Source: Diphasiastrum complanatum (Eukaryota > Streptophyta > Lycopodiopsida > Lycopodiales > Lycopodiaceae). Taken from it: a stretch of 64,000 nucleotides of DNA. Below are positions 24,781 through 36,098 of the stretch, piece after piece (the stretch's first letter is position 1; each line of letters begins with the position of its first letter). The stretch covers positions 32,454,802 through 32,518,801 of the forward strand of contig CM055097.1 of assembly GCA_029204225.1 (NCBI GenBank), read 5' to 3'. The translations under genes and the position numbers were made by a program. Under the pieces are notes generated by a model that was given only the letters and a program-made list of their open reading frames with translations, did not search any database and was not told the DNA's origin.

Positions 24781-25470
24781 ACTTTGCAAGAAAAAGCAGG
24801 ATTATCAAGAGAGAGAAGGGAGGAGGCTTGTTAACTCTCTCTTTAACTCCTCTACAGATGCCTTCAGGTGAGTTCATCCCACATGCCTTGCCTCATCTCC
24901 TGACAGACTTGCAAGCATGGGTTGACTACATCACCACACTGTACACCATGCCCATCGATACAGCCATTTGTATTTTGCCAAGACCATGTAAGTTCTTGTT
25001 TTGAACCTCAGACATGGTTCATGTGGCCATTAAGAAGAACCTAGTGCTCACATGATATTGAGGACTTGAAAGTGGAGCTCCTAATCCATGTTGTAGACAC
25101 ACTCTCACCCACTCTAGCCACTTTGCTTAACGAAGTTGTTGTTTCTGGTTTTCTTCCATCTTGGTGTGTTAATATCATCCATTCCATCCATAAGAGTGGT
25201 GACCCCATGAGACCCAATAACTATCGTACCAACATGATTGTAGATGTTATTGCGAAGTTGTATGGTGCCATTCTACAATCAACAATGAACCTTGAGACAG
25301 AGACTAGGAGATTGTATGCAATGGGCTAGACAAGCCTAAGTGCTCGTTACTCTACCACATGTCATATCTGTACTTTCAAGGCTATCATTGAGGAGGCCAA
25401 ACATAGATATCATCAAGTTTATGAAAGCCTTTGACTTAGTTATGTGGTTCTTGCTCATTCAAAGATGGCG
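24780..25470 (+). pseudogene. LINE reverse transcriptase relic (N-terminal part)
   Basis: The region at 25066-25329 reads TLATLLNEVVVSGFLPSWCV, then IHSIHKSGDPMRPNNYRT and a DVIAKLYGAILQ block. This is the classical start of a LINE reverse transcriptase (the IPI.KKGD..NYRPI region). After a stop it continues with YSTTCHICTFKAIIEEAKH. The FVDF catalytic region that should follow is reduced to a trace and cut by the LTR at 25472. Upstream sequence from about 24790 carries degenerate LINE sequence. It probably belongs to the same broad family as the copies at 15480 and 55187. Confidence 0.7.
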
Positions 25471-25471
25471 A

Positions 25472-25752
25472 TGTTAGAAATCAATGATAAACTTCATTGT
25501 TACACTTCTTAGTTACTGTTCACGATGTACTTTATTATTGACAACTATTACTAGCTGTAACTAGCCGTAGGCTAGTCTAGTAGTCTACTCCTAAGTTTTC
25601 TCTCTCTCTATCAGGGTTCATGGTTTATATGTACATTTTACATTCAGTATGAAGTTAGTGTGATAGAGTGATATTGCGTGTTCTTCTTTCGCCTCCCTAC
25701 TTGGTGATTGCTTATGGTGAATGCTTGATGTTGCATATTTGATTGTTTGACA
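25472..25752 (+). repeat. 5' LTR of the copia element
   Basis: The LTR starts TGTTAGAAATC and ends GTTTGACA, giving TG..CA ends, and is followed at once by the primer site. It is 281 bp long, usual for copia. A TATATGTACATTTTACATTC stretch near 25626 may be the promoter region. Confidence 0.75.
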
Positions 25753-25764
25753 TGGTATCAGAGC
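25753..25764 (+). promoter_or_regulatory. Primer-binding site, initiator tRNA-Met
   Basis: The sequence is TGGTATCAGAGC, the standard complement of the plant initiator tRNA-Met 3' end, directly after the LTR. Confidence 0.9.
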
Positions 25765-26299
25765 TACAATAGTCCTGCGTGCTTGATCAGTGGATACAGC
25801 TTGTCACAGGCTCCGCAATGAAGTGAGAAAGTCCTTAACATGAGGTGAAAGCTTGGAGAGACAAAAATGGCTGGAAGAAATCCTTCTTGGTGTATTTTGC
25901 AGGTTTTGGAGCTCACAGTTATTAGTGGCGAACGAAGACACTGTCCCAGAGGCATCGGAAAGGCCAGGGCTACATCAGACGTATTGAAAATATACTATGT
26001 AATTGAAAATCTGTTGAGTGGAAAAGTTTTACAATATTTTTTTTAGTCTTTGTGAAAAGTGCCATTTGTTAGCGAGTTGTGTGAAGAAATCTCTCATCTG
26101 TTTGTTTGGGGTATTGCAAATCACACCAGACACTGTCTAGTACTACCATTCAGAATACTTTTCACATTATTGATTTTTGTTTGTTTGAACGATCACTCGC
26201 TTGAAAATCTTTGCAAAGAGGAGGCGACGTAGCCGCCGCGCCGAAGTAGGAAATCTGGATATTCCCTCTAAAAGTTCTTATATTCTCTCTATTTTTCAT

Positions 26300-26545
26300 A
26301 TCTGTACGAATATCTGATCCAAGCGCACGAGGTAAAGAGAATCTCGAGCAGTCGTACATCCGCGCTCCAGTCCGATGTCGCATGTCCATACCAATGTCGG
26401 ATCCAAGCGCGTGAGCTAAAGAGAATCCCGAGTAGTTGTACATCCGCGCTCTAGTTTGATATCGCATGTCCGTACCAATATTGGATCCACACTTAAAGAA
26501 AATCCTGAGCAGTCGTACATCCGTGCTCCATTCTGATATCAAGTG
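26300..26545. repeat. Three diverged ~90-bp tandem units in the copia leader
   Basis: Each unit contains TAAAGA.AATC..GAG.AGT, GTACATCCG.GCTC, a GATATC/GATGTC word and CGTACCAAT.T.GGATCCA. The third unit is shortened. The array lies between the primer site and Gag. Confidence 0.7.
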
Positions 26546-26611
26546 TACAACCAAAAAATATACAGCTGTGTGGTGTGATATATTTCTTGATCCGGACTCA
26601 TCTATCTAGTA

Positions 26612-26923
26612 ATGGCAACTCTAAGTGAGAGTGTCCTTAATGAGTCAAGCAAATTGGAAGGAGCCGACAACTATGCAGTTTGTAAATTCAAACTGAAAAA
26701 CATTTTGATGGAAAAGGAGCCATGGGAGATTGTGACAGGTGAAGAGACAAGGCCAGTGATTGAAGAAGATCAGAGGACATTTGACAGGAGAAAACGGAAA
26801 GCACAAAATGTCATCAACTTATCAGTTAGAGATGCAATTATTCCCTACATTTCAGATTCAGAAGGATCAAAACAAGCATGGGATACATTGAAGACATTGT
26901 TTGAGACCACAAACACATCTTGA
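26612..26923 (+). pseudogene. Copia Gag N-terminal part
   Basis: A 103-residue frame reads KLEGADNYAVCKFKLKNILM, EKEPWEIVTG and AWDTLKTLFETTNTS, typical of the copia Gag (DUF4219/UBN2) start. The usual NY..W of the family is NYAVC here, a Trp-to-Cys change at a very conserved position. A stop ends it about one third of the way through a normal Gag. The zinc knuckle and protease are missing. Confidence 0.8.
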
Positions 26924-27059
26924 GTGCTATTCCTGAAGATGAAACTGCACACATTGCAAATGGATGATGGTGCAACTATGTGGCTGATCACCTACTGAAG
27001 ATCAAAAAGATTTGTGACCAAATAAAAGCTTTTCCAAGTTCTATCACAAAGACCTTGAG

Positions 27060-28373
27060 CTAATACATTCGGGTGTTCACTTTGCTAGCACTAAGTCAAA
27101 TGGTGGAGCTTCAATGTTTGTAACATTCATAGATGACTTTTCAAGATATTGTTGGGTTTTCTTACTTTCTTCCAAAGCTCAAGTGTTTGAAACCTTTGTC
27201 AAGTTCAAAACTTTTGTTGAGAAGCATCATAATAAGCATAAAGATCTTTAGAAGCACTTGATAATGGAGGAGAATATATCTCCAATAAGTTCAAAGATTT
27301 TTGTGAGGAAGAGGGAATCAAGAAAGAGCTATTTTGTCCCTACACCCCTCAAAAAAATGGGGTGGTCGAGAGGAGAAATAGAACATTTTGTGAATGTTCT
27401 AAAGCCTTGAGATTAGATGCATGCTTGCCAAAGTCATTTTGGGGTGAATCACTCACTTGTGCCAATTATTTGATCAATAGAGTTTCATGTAAATCTAGTG
27501 GTGGTAAAACTTCTTTTGAAGTTTTGTATGGAAGAAAGCCTAACCTCAAGCACTTGAAAGTCTTTGGATGCACTTGTCATGTGCATGAACCGATCCATGA
27601 TCAACAAAGGGGATCATGCTTGGATATGGCAACTCAAGTAAGGGATACAAGGTATATCTTCCATCCTTGGATAAGTTTGTGGTCTAGAGATGTAATATTT
27701 GATGAATACAAGATGCACAAACTTGATGATGGCTCAACCATCTCAACAATCATGAGGATAGAGTCCGAGAATCAGGATGATCTTGATTTTGAGGAGGAGC
27801 CTAAGGAGGGGCTTGAACCAAGTCAACCTACCACTCCTAGAAGATCATCGAGGGTAAGAATGGAGCCAACAAGGCTCACATATCAAGGCAAGGGGCAACA
27901 AGCCGAGGGTAATCCATCTACTTCTTTTGCTCTTATGTCAAGTTTTGATGAGCCTTCAAATGTTTTGAGTTCAAAAGAATGTTACCAAGCTATGCTAGAT
28001 GAGTATAATGCTTTGATGGATAATGGTACTTGGATCCTTGTTGATAGACCTTCTAAGAATGTGATAGGATGTAAGTGGTTGTTCAAACTCAAGTTAAATT
28101 CATATGGAAGCATAAGCAAGCATAAGGCAAGGCTAGTTGCCAAGGGATATGTCCAAGATAAGGGGATAGATAATGTGGATTACTATTACTAGTAGGCCTG
28201 ACCTTAGCTTTAGTGTGTGTAGATTAAGTCAATACATGCAAGATCCATTGAACATTCATTGGAGGAAAGCTAAAAGGATCTTGAGGTACATCTCGAGTAC
28301 ACTAGATCTTGGTATACTTTATGGAGGTGATGTATTTGACTTGCATGCCTATAGATTTGGAAGTAAGACCTAA
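27060..28373 (+). pseudogene. Copia integrase and RT/RNase H remnant
   Basis: From about 27080 the frame reads FVTFIDDFSRYCWVFLL, the first catalytic Asp region of the integrase. After shifts, 27362-28192 continues with [18 protein letters not shown] (the catalytic Glu region), [14 protein letters not shown] and [17 protein letters not shown] shortened linker and the RT start follow ([39 protein letters not shown]). A deletion removes the YVDD core. RPDLSFSVCRLSQYM and AKRILRYI at 28173-28373 are the end of the RT and start of RNase H. Confidence 0.85.
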
Positions 28374-29704
28374 CCTTGACAACCCATTAGCTTGTGTCTT
28401 GATTTTGTAGGTTCTTGTAAACTTATTATGCGATTGTTACAAAGATTACATGGATATATTCACTTTTACCATGAGCATATGAGCTTGAACACATTCAAAC
28501 TATTCTTGCAAATCAATCTTCTCATGGAAAACATAACACTCATTTATTCTCTCTTTTGCTACATACAATAAATTCATCAAAGCATACAGTAGCTGTCAAA
28601 ATTTGTCTAACCCTCCCTTTTTTCTCATACCATCCTTAAAAAAGATTTCATTTTCTTCTTAAAAAAAGCTACATTCTAAATACAACAAGATAAACCAAAA
28701 CTGTGTGGATTATCTTGATCCGAATATCTCTTGGCACTATTCCTATTCTTGGGTCATAGAATTGGATAATGTTTATGCTTCCATGCATGCTTAGATTCAT
28801 GTCTTCAAGAGCAAGGGTGTTGTTGCAGTCTGGATCTTCATTACTTTTGCTTTTGCTTGCAAATGTCAGGGACTTATCTCTGTATGATCTTGAGTATGTG
28901 AGCAAGCTTGTTCTCTAACATACTTGTGCTTGTGCCTTACTATGACAAATTTTCAGTGGTATGCATACATTCAAGTTAGGGATGACAGATTCTTTGCCAA
29001 CATGCACATGTTCATGTAGAGCCTATTACCAAGACTTGTTATCTTGTCCAATCATTCCATACCAAATGGTAATTACACTATCAAACACCACATTCGTGAA
29101 ATCATGATCAAGTCATAAAACATAACTCTAATGACGTACAATACATTTATCTTGTCATTGCAAACTTTTCATGCACTTAATCCACTCATTTCACAAACAA
29201 GCATGCTTAGAGGAAAAAAATGATTCGATGGCCTATCCCCATTGGCTCTCGACACACAAAATCAGCTCACATCAAATCCATACCATATACTTATTATGTT
29301 GATTTGTGGCCTGACATTAGAGGCTTCTCATGCATATGAAACACTCATATTAGCATAATACTTTTTCCAACAACATCTTAAATCTTGGCTTGTCATTGTG
29401 GGCTTCTTTGGCCTACAAAAGACTATAAAAACACTATAACATTCAAGAGGGTATATAACAACGAGTGGCTAATCTAGGCTAGCTCTCAATGCCCATAGTT
29501 AGTCCATAGTAGAACTAAACCAATAATGAAAAACCACTAGTTTGTGTCTTGTCTAAGTGGGCTCTACAAGAGGATTAGCTAGTCAAATTGGAGGAAGACC
29601 TACACTTAACCCATTCACTTAACCCCTCCCCTTTGTGTAACCTTCTTCAAAACATGGTTTGCTAGTACTTACTTTCATCTAACCATCTTGTCCAAGTCAT
29701 TGAT
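28374..29704. other. Gene-free stretch
   Basis: No coding signature or clear repeat is recognised. Confidence 0.5.
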
Positions 29705-29885
29705 GGGGAAGTACTCCACCATTATAATCTTCACATGTTGGAGTTGATTACAAGGTTGGGGCTCCTAATGCTTCTTCTCTATAATGTTCCTAATATCTTT
29801 GGGGAAGTACTCCACCATTATAATCTTCACATGTTGGAGTTAATTACAAGGTTGGGGCTCCTAATGCTTCTTCTCTATATTGTTA
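29705..29885. repeat. Tandem duplication of a 96-bp unit
   Basis: Units starting GGGGAAGTACTCCACCATTA at 29705 and 29801 are nearly identical through CTAATGCTTCTTCTCTATA. This is a recent duplication. No gene was identified on either side, from 29886 to 30880. Confidence 0.85.
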
Positions 29886-30884
29886 CTAATAAGTTGGAAC
29901 ACCATATGTTGAAGTGGTGGTGCCTTTTATTGAGAAAAACAAAATATTCAAAATTCAAAATGGAGTTAACTAGCTGGGCTTCACTGGTTTCACACTAGGA
30001 ACTTGGCCTGCCCTATCGAGCTTGGCAAAACCGACCATCCAAGCCGATTTTCATTATACATATGCGAACTTATGAAATATTAAGGTTGAACAAGCAAGAA
30101 TGCATAAATTGCCATGTGGCATTGTATAATTGGGAGATTGTCAATTAGAAACTCTACAACTAAGAGAGATTAAGAAAGTATGTACAAGAGGGATTGATAG
30201 CATAATTCAACACATTTGGTATTATTTCATAAACTTCTACTTTGAAAATTTGGCTATGAATTACTCTTATACAAACTTTCTTCTTAATACTTTGAGCTTG
30301 TCCACTCACTCTCCCTCATATTTTTCGTTCGCAAAATCCTTGTACCTCATCCATTTTTCCACGCCTTACCTATGTTTCAACAATTTTAGTGTGTGTAACA
30401 TGTCAACATGGTGGCAAGCACAACAAATATTCTCTGCTTTGAACTTTTATTGGTAAGTGTAAAATGTCAGATGGTGGCAAAGGAATGTAGCAAAGGAATG
30501 TAGAACATGAAGGGTGGAGGCACTTCACTTGTTGTTGAATATGAGAACATAAATGGGCGATATACACACACCTTGCAAGATTTGATGATGTATAGGGTAT
30601 CCACTATGTGGGCAACAAATAAGGGCTGTATCCGATCTTATGCATCCGCAATGACGCATATGGTTGGATATAACTAGTATCTGTTGCCCACACAACATAT
30701 AACATAACGTGGTCGGTGAAATGGAGTGAATTTGTTATTTATTCCACTTTGTGGGCCGAAGTAACTGCTTCCTTGTACAGATATTGGTGTATTGTGTAAT
30801 CGTAAAATCATTTTTTCTTTTTCCATGAAGAAAAAGGAGGCGCCTCCCACAATGAAATCTGTACGCCTCCCCGTTTTTTTTTTC

Positions 30885-31025
30885 AATTTTTTTTACATGC
30901 ACCTTCGAGGATGCGGTTTTTTTTACATGCACCTTCTGTTTTGAGGATGCGGAAGGTGCATGTAAAAATAATTTACCTTTTTTTACATGACCTTCCGTGT
31001 GGAAGGTGCATGTAAAAAAAAAGTT
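30885..31025. repeat. Cluster of inverted repeats, ACATGCACCTTC / GAAGGTGCATGT
   Basis: TTTTTTACATGCACCTTC occurs twice (about 30888 and 30920). Its complement GAAGGTGCATGTAAAAA follows at about 30950 and 31001, with an extra ACATGACCTTCC at about 30985. Two back-to-back hairpins are possible, with T-runs on one arm and A-runs on the other. Confidence 0.7.
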
Positions 31026-31209
31026 AAAAAAAAGTTTTCGCATCGAGAAAGGTCCACTTCCTAAGTTGTTTTCCCGTGGGAAGGGCCTTTTGCCTCAAGC
31101 AGTAGGCCCTCCTCGGGAAGAACGGCCTCGAAGGGCGACCTTTGCCCTCCCCCCCCCAAAAAAAAAAAAAAAAAAAAAAAATAAAAGAAATAGAAATTGA
31201 TACCAAATT

Positions 31210-31975
31210 TTATGGTTGACAGCATAGATGCATTGCGTTTCTGAAACGTGTTTCAGAATCGCGTTTAGAAACACGGTTCAGAAATGCGTTTCTGAAATTT
31301 AAAAAAAAATTCTAGAAACGTTTTTATATAGATATATATATATATTTTGGTTTTTTTATGGGCAATATGGGTATCAGATGAAAGCTCTAATTAAGAGCAT
31401 AATTACTGTGTAGTTTGTCGACTGTTTCGAGTGCAAGATGGTCCAGTTCAGGTGCATTAATCCATGTTGGGTTCTGTCAAGGATAAAAATTCAAAACTAA
31501 CCTCTAGCCTGTCTGTTACAATCACAGATGGTCCCAATAATTGTGTTTTCGCTCAGGGAGTTGGAAGGCCAAGTCATGAAGAGGCCTTACCGTCGGGGCC
31601 GCGGGGGGGGGGGGGGGGGGGGGGGGGCGTTGCCCCCCAAACCCCCCACCGGGGGACTACCGCCCCCCAGACCCCCCGTTTCTCAGGGGCTACCACCCCT
31701 CGAACCCCCTGAGCATTTATTGAAAACCAGAGCAAATAACAACCAAATAGCTATTGAAAATAAGATCTGTTTGTGCCCCATCTACTGCACTTCTGAGAGG
31801 CAAAACGCTGGTTTGACCATTGATCCCCTAAAAAAGTTTGAGCCATAAGCTATTTTTCCAAATTTTTATTTATTTATTTATTTATTTTTTTGCGATTTTG
31901 GGAGGAGAAACGAGTTTCTCAGAAACGTGGTTTCCGAAACGTTTCCTCCCAGAAACGCGATTCTGTGCAACTATG
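31210..31975. mobile_element. Palindrome-bounded element carrying a GC-rich block
   Basis: Both borders are clusters of GTTTCTGAAAC/CAGAAACG-type palindromic words (31235-31320 and 31905-31965), with CATAGATGCA on the left and the complement of TGCAACTATG on the right. The interior (31361-31720) is related to 60226-60725 in inverted orientation. It contains GTGTTTTCGCTCAGGGAGT, GGAAGGCCAA, TCATGAAGAGG, a run of 25 G (31603-31627) and CCCCCCAGACCCCCCG. I see no transposase. Its class is unknown. Confidence 0.45.
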
Positions 31976-32084
31976 GCCCTTCACAGTAGCTTGTAATAAA
32001 TGTATCCACATGGCAGCATCTTAGGTGGACAACAGGAATTTGTGACCAGTTTGCAGCTAGGTTTGAATATTAACACTTAAAATA

Positions 32085-32790
32085 CTGATGAAATACTCGC
32101 ATCTTGCAAGATGTGATGAAGTAATATTTGACACAACACTCAACACTGATGAAGTACTAGCATCTTGCAAGATAAGAATTGATGAACTAATATTGACAAT
32201 TGATGAAATAGTCGCATCTTGCAAGATCTGAAAATATAGTATTGACGCAACACTTTATATTGATGAAATAGTCGTATCTGGCAAGATCTGATGATTAATA
32301 TTGACACAACACTTAGTACTGATGAAATAGTCGCATCTTGCAAGATCTGATGCAATAATTTTGACACAATACTGATGAAATACTCACATCCAGTAAGATC
32401 TAATGAAATAATTTGACACGTAATAGTAATTCACACATTGCAGCATGTAAGAATGGCAGTGGCAGATGTATGTACAGAACACACATTATTGAGATGGCAA
32501 GAAGTCTAGCAGGCTGTAGCCATATACTTTGTTTGGTTAGATAATTGATGAAATAGTCGCATCTTGCAGGATCTGATGATATAGTATTGACACAACACTT
32601 ATATTGATGAAATAGTCGCATCTTGCAAGATCTGATGATATAATATTGACACAACACTTAGTACAAATGAAATAAATAGTCGCATCTTGCAAGATCTGAT
32701 GATATAATATTGACACAACACTTAGTACTGATGAAATAACTAGTCGCATCTGATAAGATCTGATGAAATAATTTGACACAGGCTGTAGCC
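32085..32790. repeat. 62-bp minisatellite with a palindromic core, about 10 units in two blocks
   Basis: The unit is approximately GATGAAATAGTCGCATCTTG, CAAGATCTGATGATATAATA, TTGACACAACACTTAGTACT. The first block (32085-32420) has six more diverged units and the second (32545-32780) has four closer ones. The core CATCTTGCAAGATG is a perfect palindrome in the best units. Each block is followed by GGCTGTAGCCATATACTTTG, so part of the array was duplicated together with its flank. Confidence 0.85.
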
Positions 32791-32809
32791 ATATACTTTG
32801 TTTGATTAC

Positions 32810-32900
32810 AACATCGCATCTTCATTGGTAACATGTTCTTTGATAGCATCTTCATTGATAACATCGTCATCGATAATTCCTTCATTGATAACATGTTCTT
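32810..32900. repeat. Short tandem repeat just beyond the dynein stop codon
   Basis: About five short units of the CTTCATTGATAACAT type lie between the minisatellite and the dynein stop codon. They should form the first part of the dynein 3' untranslated region. Confidence 0.7.
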
Positions 32901-35900
32901 TTAATCGTTAAGGGAGCAGAGCAAGGCCACTCCACGGCGAATCCAATGACTGGCAGGCTTCTTGGAGGGCATTCGAATGCTCATAAAAAAATTGGTGGAG
33001 TGCCCTGTGGTTGCTAGTACTCCCCTCCTCTCTGCAGTCCTGTATGCTGGACAGTTATAATGCAGGAACTGCCTAATGTCTGATATAAGAACTGGTTTCA
33101 GCCAGATAATTGGAGCAGGTACGTAGATGACCTTCGGTTTGGACTCACACAAGCAGCTGTCGATTGGATCCCATGCACATCCTTCCAGAAATAACCCTTG
33201 AATGTATACGCCTTCATCAGGCGGTTGAGATGGCGCAGTGTCTATGGCGTAGAAGTCGAAAGCCAGCATGTCGATGGCATATTTGTGCTTCCGCGCATAG
33301 TTTTGCATTGCTGCGGTCATGAAGGATTGCGCGAAGAAAAAGCCGCTGATCCAGTGGATTACGGGCAAGCCAATCTCGTACCACGATTGAAAGTAGGTAA
33401 TGCGCTCAAGAAGGTCCTTGATGTACGAGGACAAAGGCTTAAGTGAAGGGTATGAAACCTTCTTCCACAGTTCTGGTATCTGCATTTCACGAAGCCGGTG
33501 TTAGCTTTACATCACCATATTCTCTTTCAATCTTGGAACCTAGAACTGCAGGTGCTAAGCCAAGGAACAAAATGCTGAGAGTTATATTTCTCATTAGCAA
33601 GTTTTGAAGTGTCTGAAGCCTGCAATACTCCATTCGTTTCGTTTTACCGATTCTAGATTATTTATATGTGTTCGGAACAAGAATAAACTTGGACAACGAC
33701 CGCAAGGATCCATGGGCGGCGATATGATGCAATTTTAGAGGTGCTACCGACCAGTGCTTTTAAAGCTTGCAAGACAAGCAGGATCCTTCAAAGATTTAGG
33801 GTTGAATGCAAGACGCTCTATAGGATCCTAAAACTCATTACTGCTGGCCATTCGATATGGATGCGCCTTGAGGCTTTACCTGGTTAATGGACATGCTTTG
33901 GTACGCTGTTTCTAACTCAGCTGACATGACGACTACTCCTCGAATCGCTTTTTCCATGTTTATAAGCGATGTTCGAATCCTGCATTATACAAACAAAGCA
34001 ACTTCAAGGACCGATATAAATTGACATTTATTAGTTGTTTGTACTACTAAGTAGATTTTACATCCTTTTAATTTCACAGGGCAATTCACTTCAAAAGCCA
34101 ATATTGAAATATAATGCCTGTGTAGTTTTTCGAGGTTAATAACAAAAAGTTAGATTTTATCCGCTTGCTGCGCTGACCTGTCGAGTAGTTTGTTAAAACG
34201 GCTCATCTCCTGGCTCAACACAGTATTCATGCTCTCTTCATAAAGAATGGGGTATTTAAGCTCAGAGGCTTCAATATCAAAATTCGACGGGAGTGTCCTA
34301 AGAATTTCTTTCACTAGAGCCGCTACAGCTCCATCAGATCCTGCAGCACCCGATCTTGGTCCTCCAACCAGGGTTGCTGATGTGACGAGTAAGGAGCTCA
34401 GTATTTGTGTGGTGCCATTCATATCTTTTATGATATCTGCGTTTGAATGTAAGCCAAAGGCCTCTGGCATGGGTAAGATAGGAAAGCTGTCCACATGTTC
34501 TCTGTACGAGTTCAAATCTCCGGCCAGAGGAGTCAAGTAAACGCCTGACTCTGATAATCTATAGCCAGTTTGAATCATATCAGAACAGTACACTGTTCGT
34601 AGTATAGTGGTCAATAGCAACCGATCTTTATCATCTGCAAGGCATGTATAAGAATTATAAGGCTTTTAAGGTCATTAAACACTACCAGCTCCTTGGCGCA
34701 GAGTTATTGATGGAAGAGTGTGCCTAGATACACATTTTCTTACATATTAGACAGTAAGGCAAAATAATATCAAAGCGCAGGAAGTACTGGTAGTAGTATA
34801 TGGGCTAAAGCACCGGTCTATTTGGTTTCAGCTGTTGTAGACGCTTAATACTATTGTCTTGAAAGAGAACGTAGTATATGCCCATAGTGTTCCATGTGAA
34901 CTTTTAGTAAAAAGCATGTTCAATTTGAAAATCTAATACCCGTGACACGGCCACCATAGTTGCATTCACCCGTTACATAATTGAGGGCTTCAAATGGTAT
35001 ATAACCCACCACACTTTCATTGATGAACATGTGCAGTTGTCGAACACTGCATATAAAGTTGGAGTTAAGGAAGTCCTTTCAAATAGGCTAAAAATTGTCC
35101 TTAGATGCCTTTCTAAATACCACGAAGAGCTCTAATTACGTAGATAAGTTTAAAGCTCCATGTGTTATGGACAACCATCTTATTACTACGCTAAACATGC
35201 CTTGTTATTGTGGACAACTTTGCTGTTTAAGCAATGTAGCCCTGATGATGTGTAATGCTACTGTTCCCATGAACTTTGGAAAAGCCAAAATTTATGTCCA
35301 TAGAATCTAAATTGCTGCGCTTTAGGTTTGTCTGTGACATCACCTGATTCTAAGATCTCCATCATCAAATCCATAGGGTATGTTCCAGCCAAGTGGCCCA
35401 AAATTTCTCCTTTCTTGAACTACTGCATGAAAAAAGCACAGACCAAGGAGCAGGCTTTTGAAAACTTCTGGTTGATTTGAACTTTCAAAGAACTCCTCAT
35501 TTGCTATTGGATCAAGCCCATATGACCGACGCATATTAGCACGAAGACCCTTTGGCGGCTCATTTGTCATTTTAACACCGTTCTACAAAAGAATTCACTA
35601 TTTAGTTGAGTATAATCTGCTTTGTGCCAATCATAAATAGTATGTGCAAATGATTTCTGTCAGTCTCAAAGTTTTGCATTAACCTCTAAGCTAAACTTGT
35701 TCAATTAAATGCTTGTGTATTCATTTCATTCCTCAGTGAAGGACTTGAGCATTTTCACAACATCAAACCATTTGTGGAAGGCATGCTAGAGTAAATATAA
35801 CTTTATCAAAGATCATTTCTCCAAAAATATATGCGCGGACAACTTTCAAAGGTTTTGAAACGTTAGTAAGAGATTTGATTATTGATCTAAAATGACAGGA

Positions 35901-36014
35901 GAGTGTTATGAGCCAGATCAAAGAAAAAGCATCACTCATTTAACATAGTAGGCAAGCAATGATGCATCACGATTCACATAGCACTCTCAAACTAAGAATA
36001 CTACATGAACAACC

Positions 36015-36098
<84 letters not shown>

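Larger units (their letters stand above)
25472..28373 (+). mobile_element. Ty1/copia element with 5' LTR, internally deleted
   Basis: The element has a 5' LTR at 25472-25752, a primer site at 25753-25764, a leader with tandem repeats, Gag at 26612-26923, an integrase at about 27060-27650 and a reverse transcriptase/RNase H remnant to 28373. The catalytic reverse transcriptase is missing. The sequence jumps from [13 protein letters not shown] to the RNase H-proximal RPDLSFSVCRLSQYM near 28170-28195. No 3' LTR was found. Confidence 0.85.

Noticed and set aside
30997-31206. Short frames with poly-Lys or poly-Phe near the A-run at 31150
   Set aside because: Homopolymer translation only, with no domain or start context.
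32085-32790. CRISPR-like array
   Set aside because: The units are contiguous degenerate tandem repeats without unique spacers, in a plant nuclear context.
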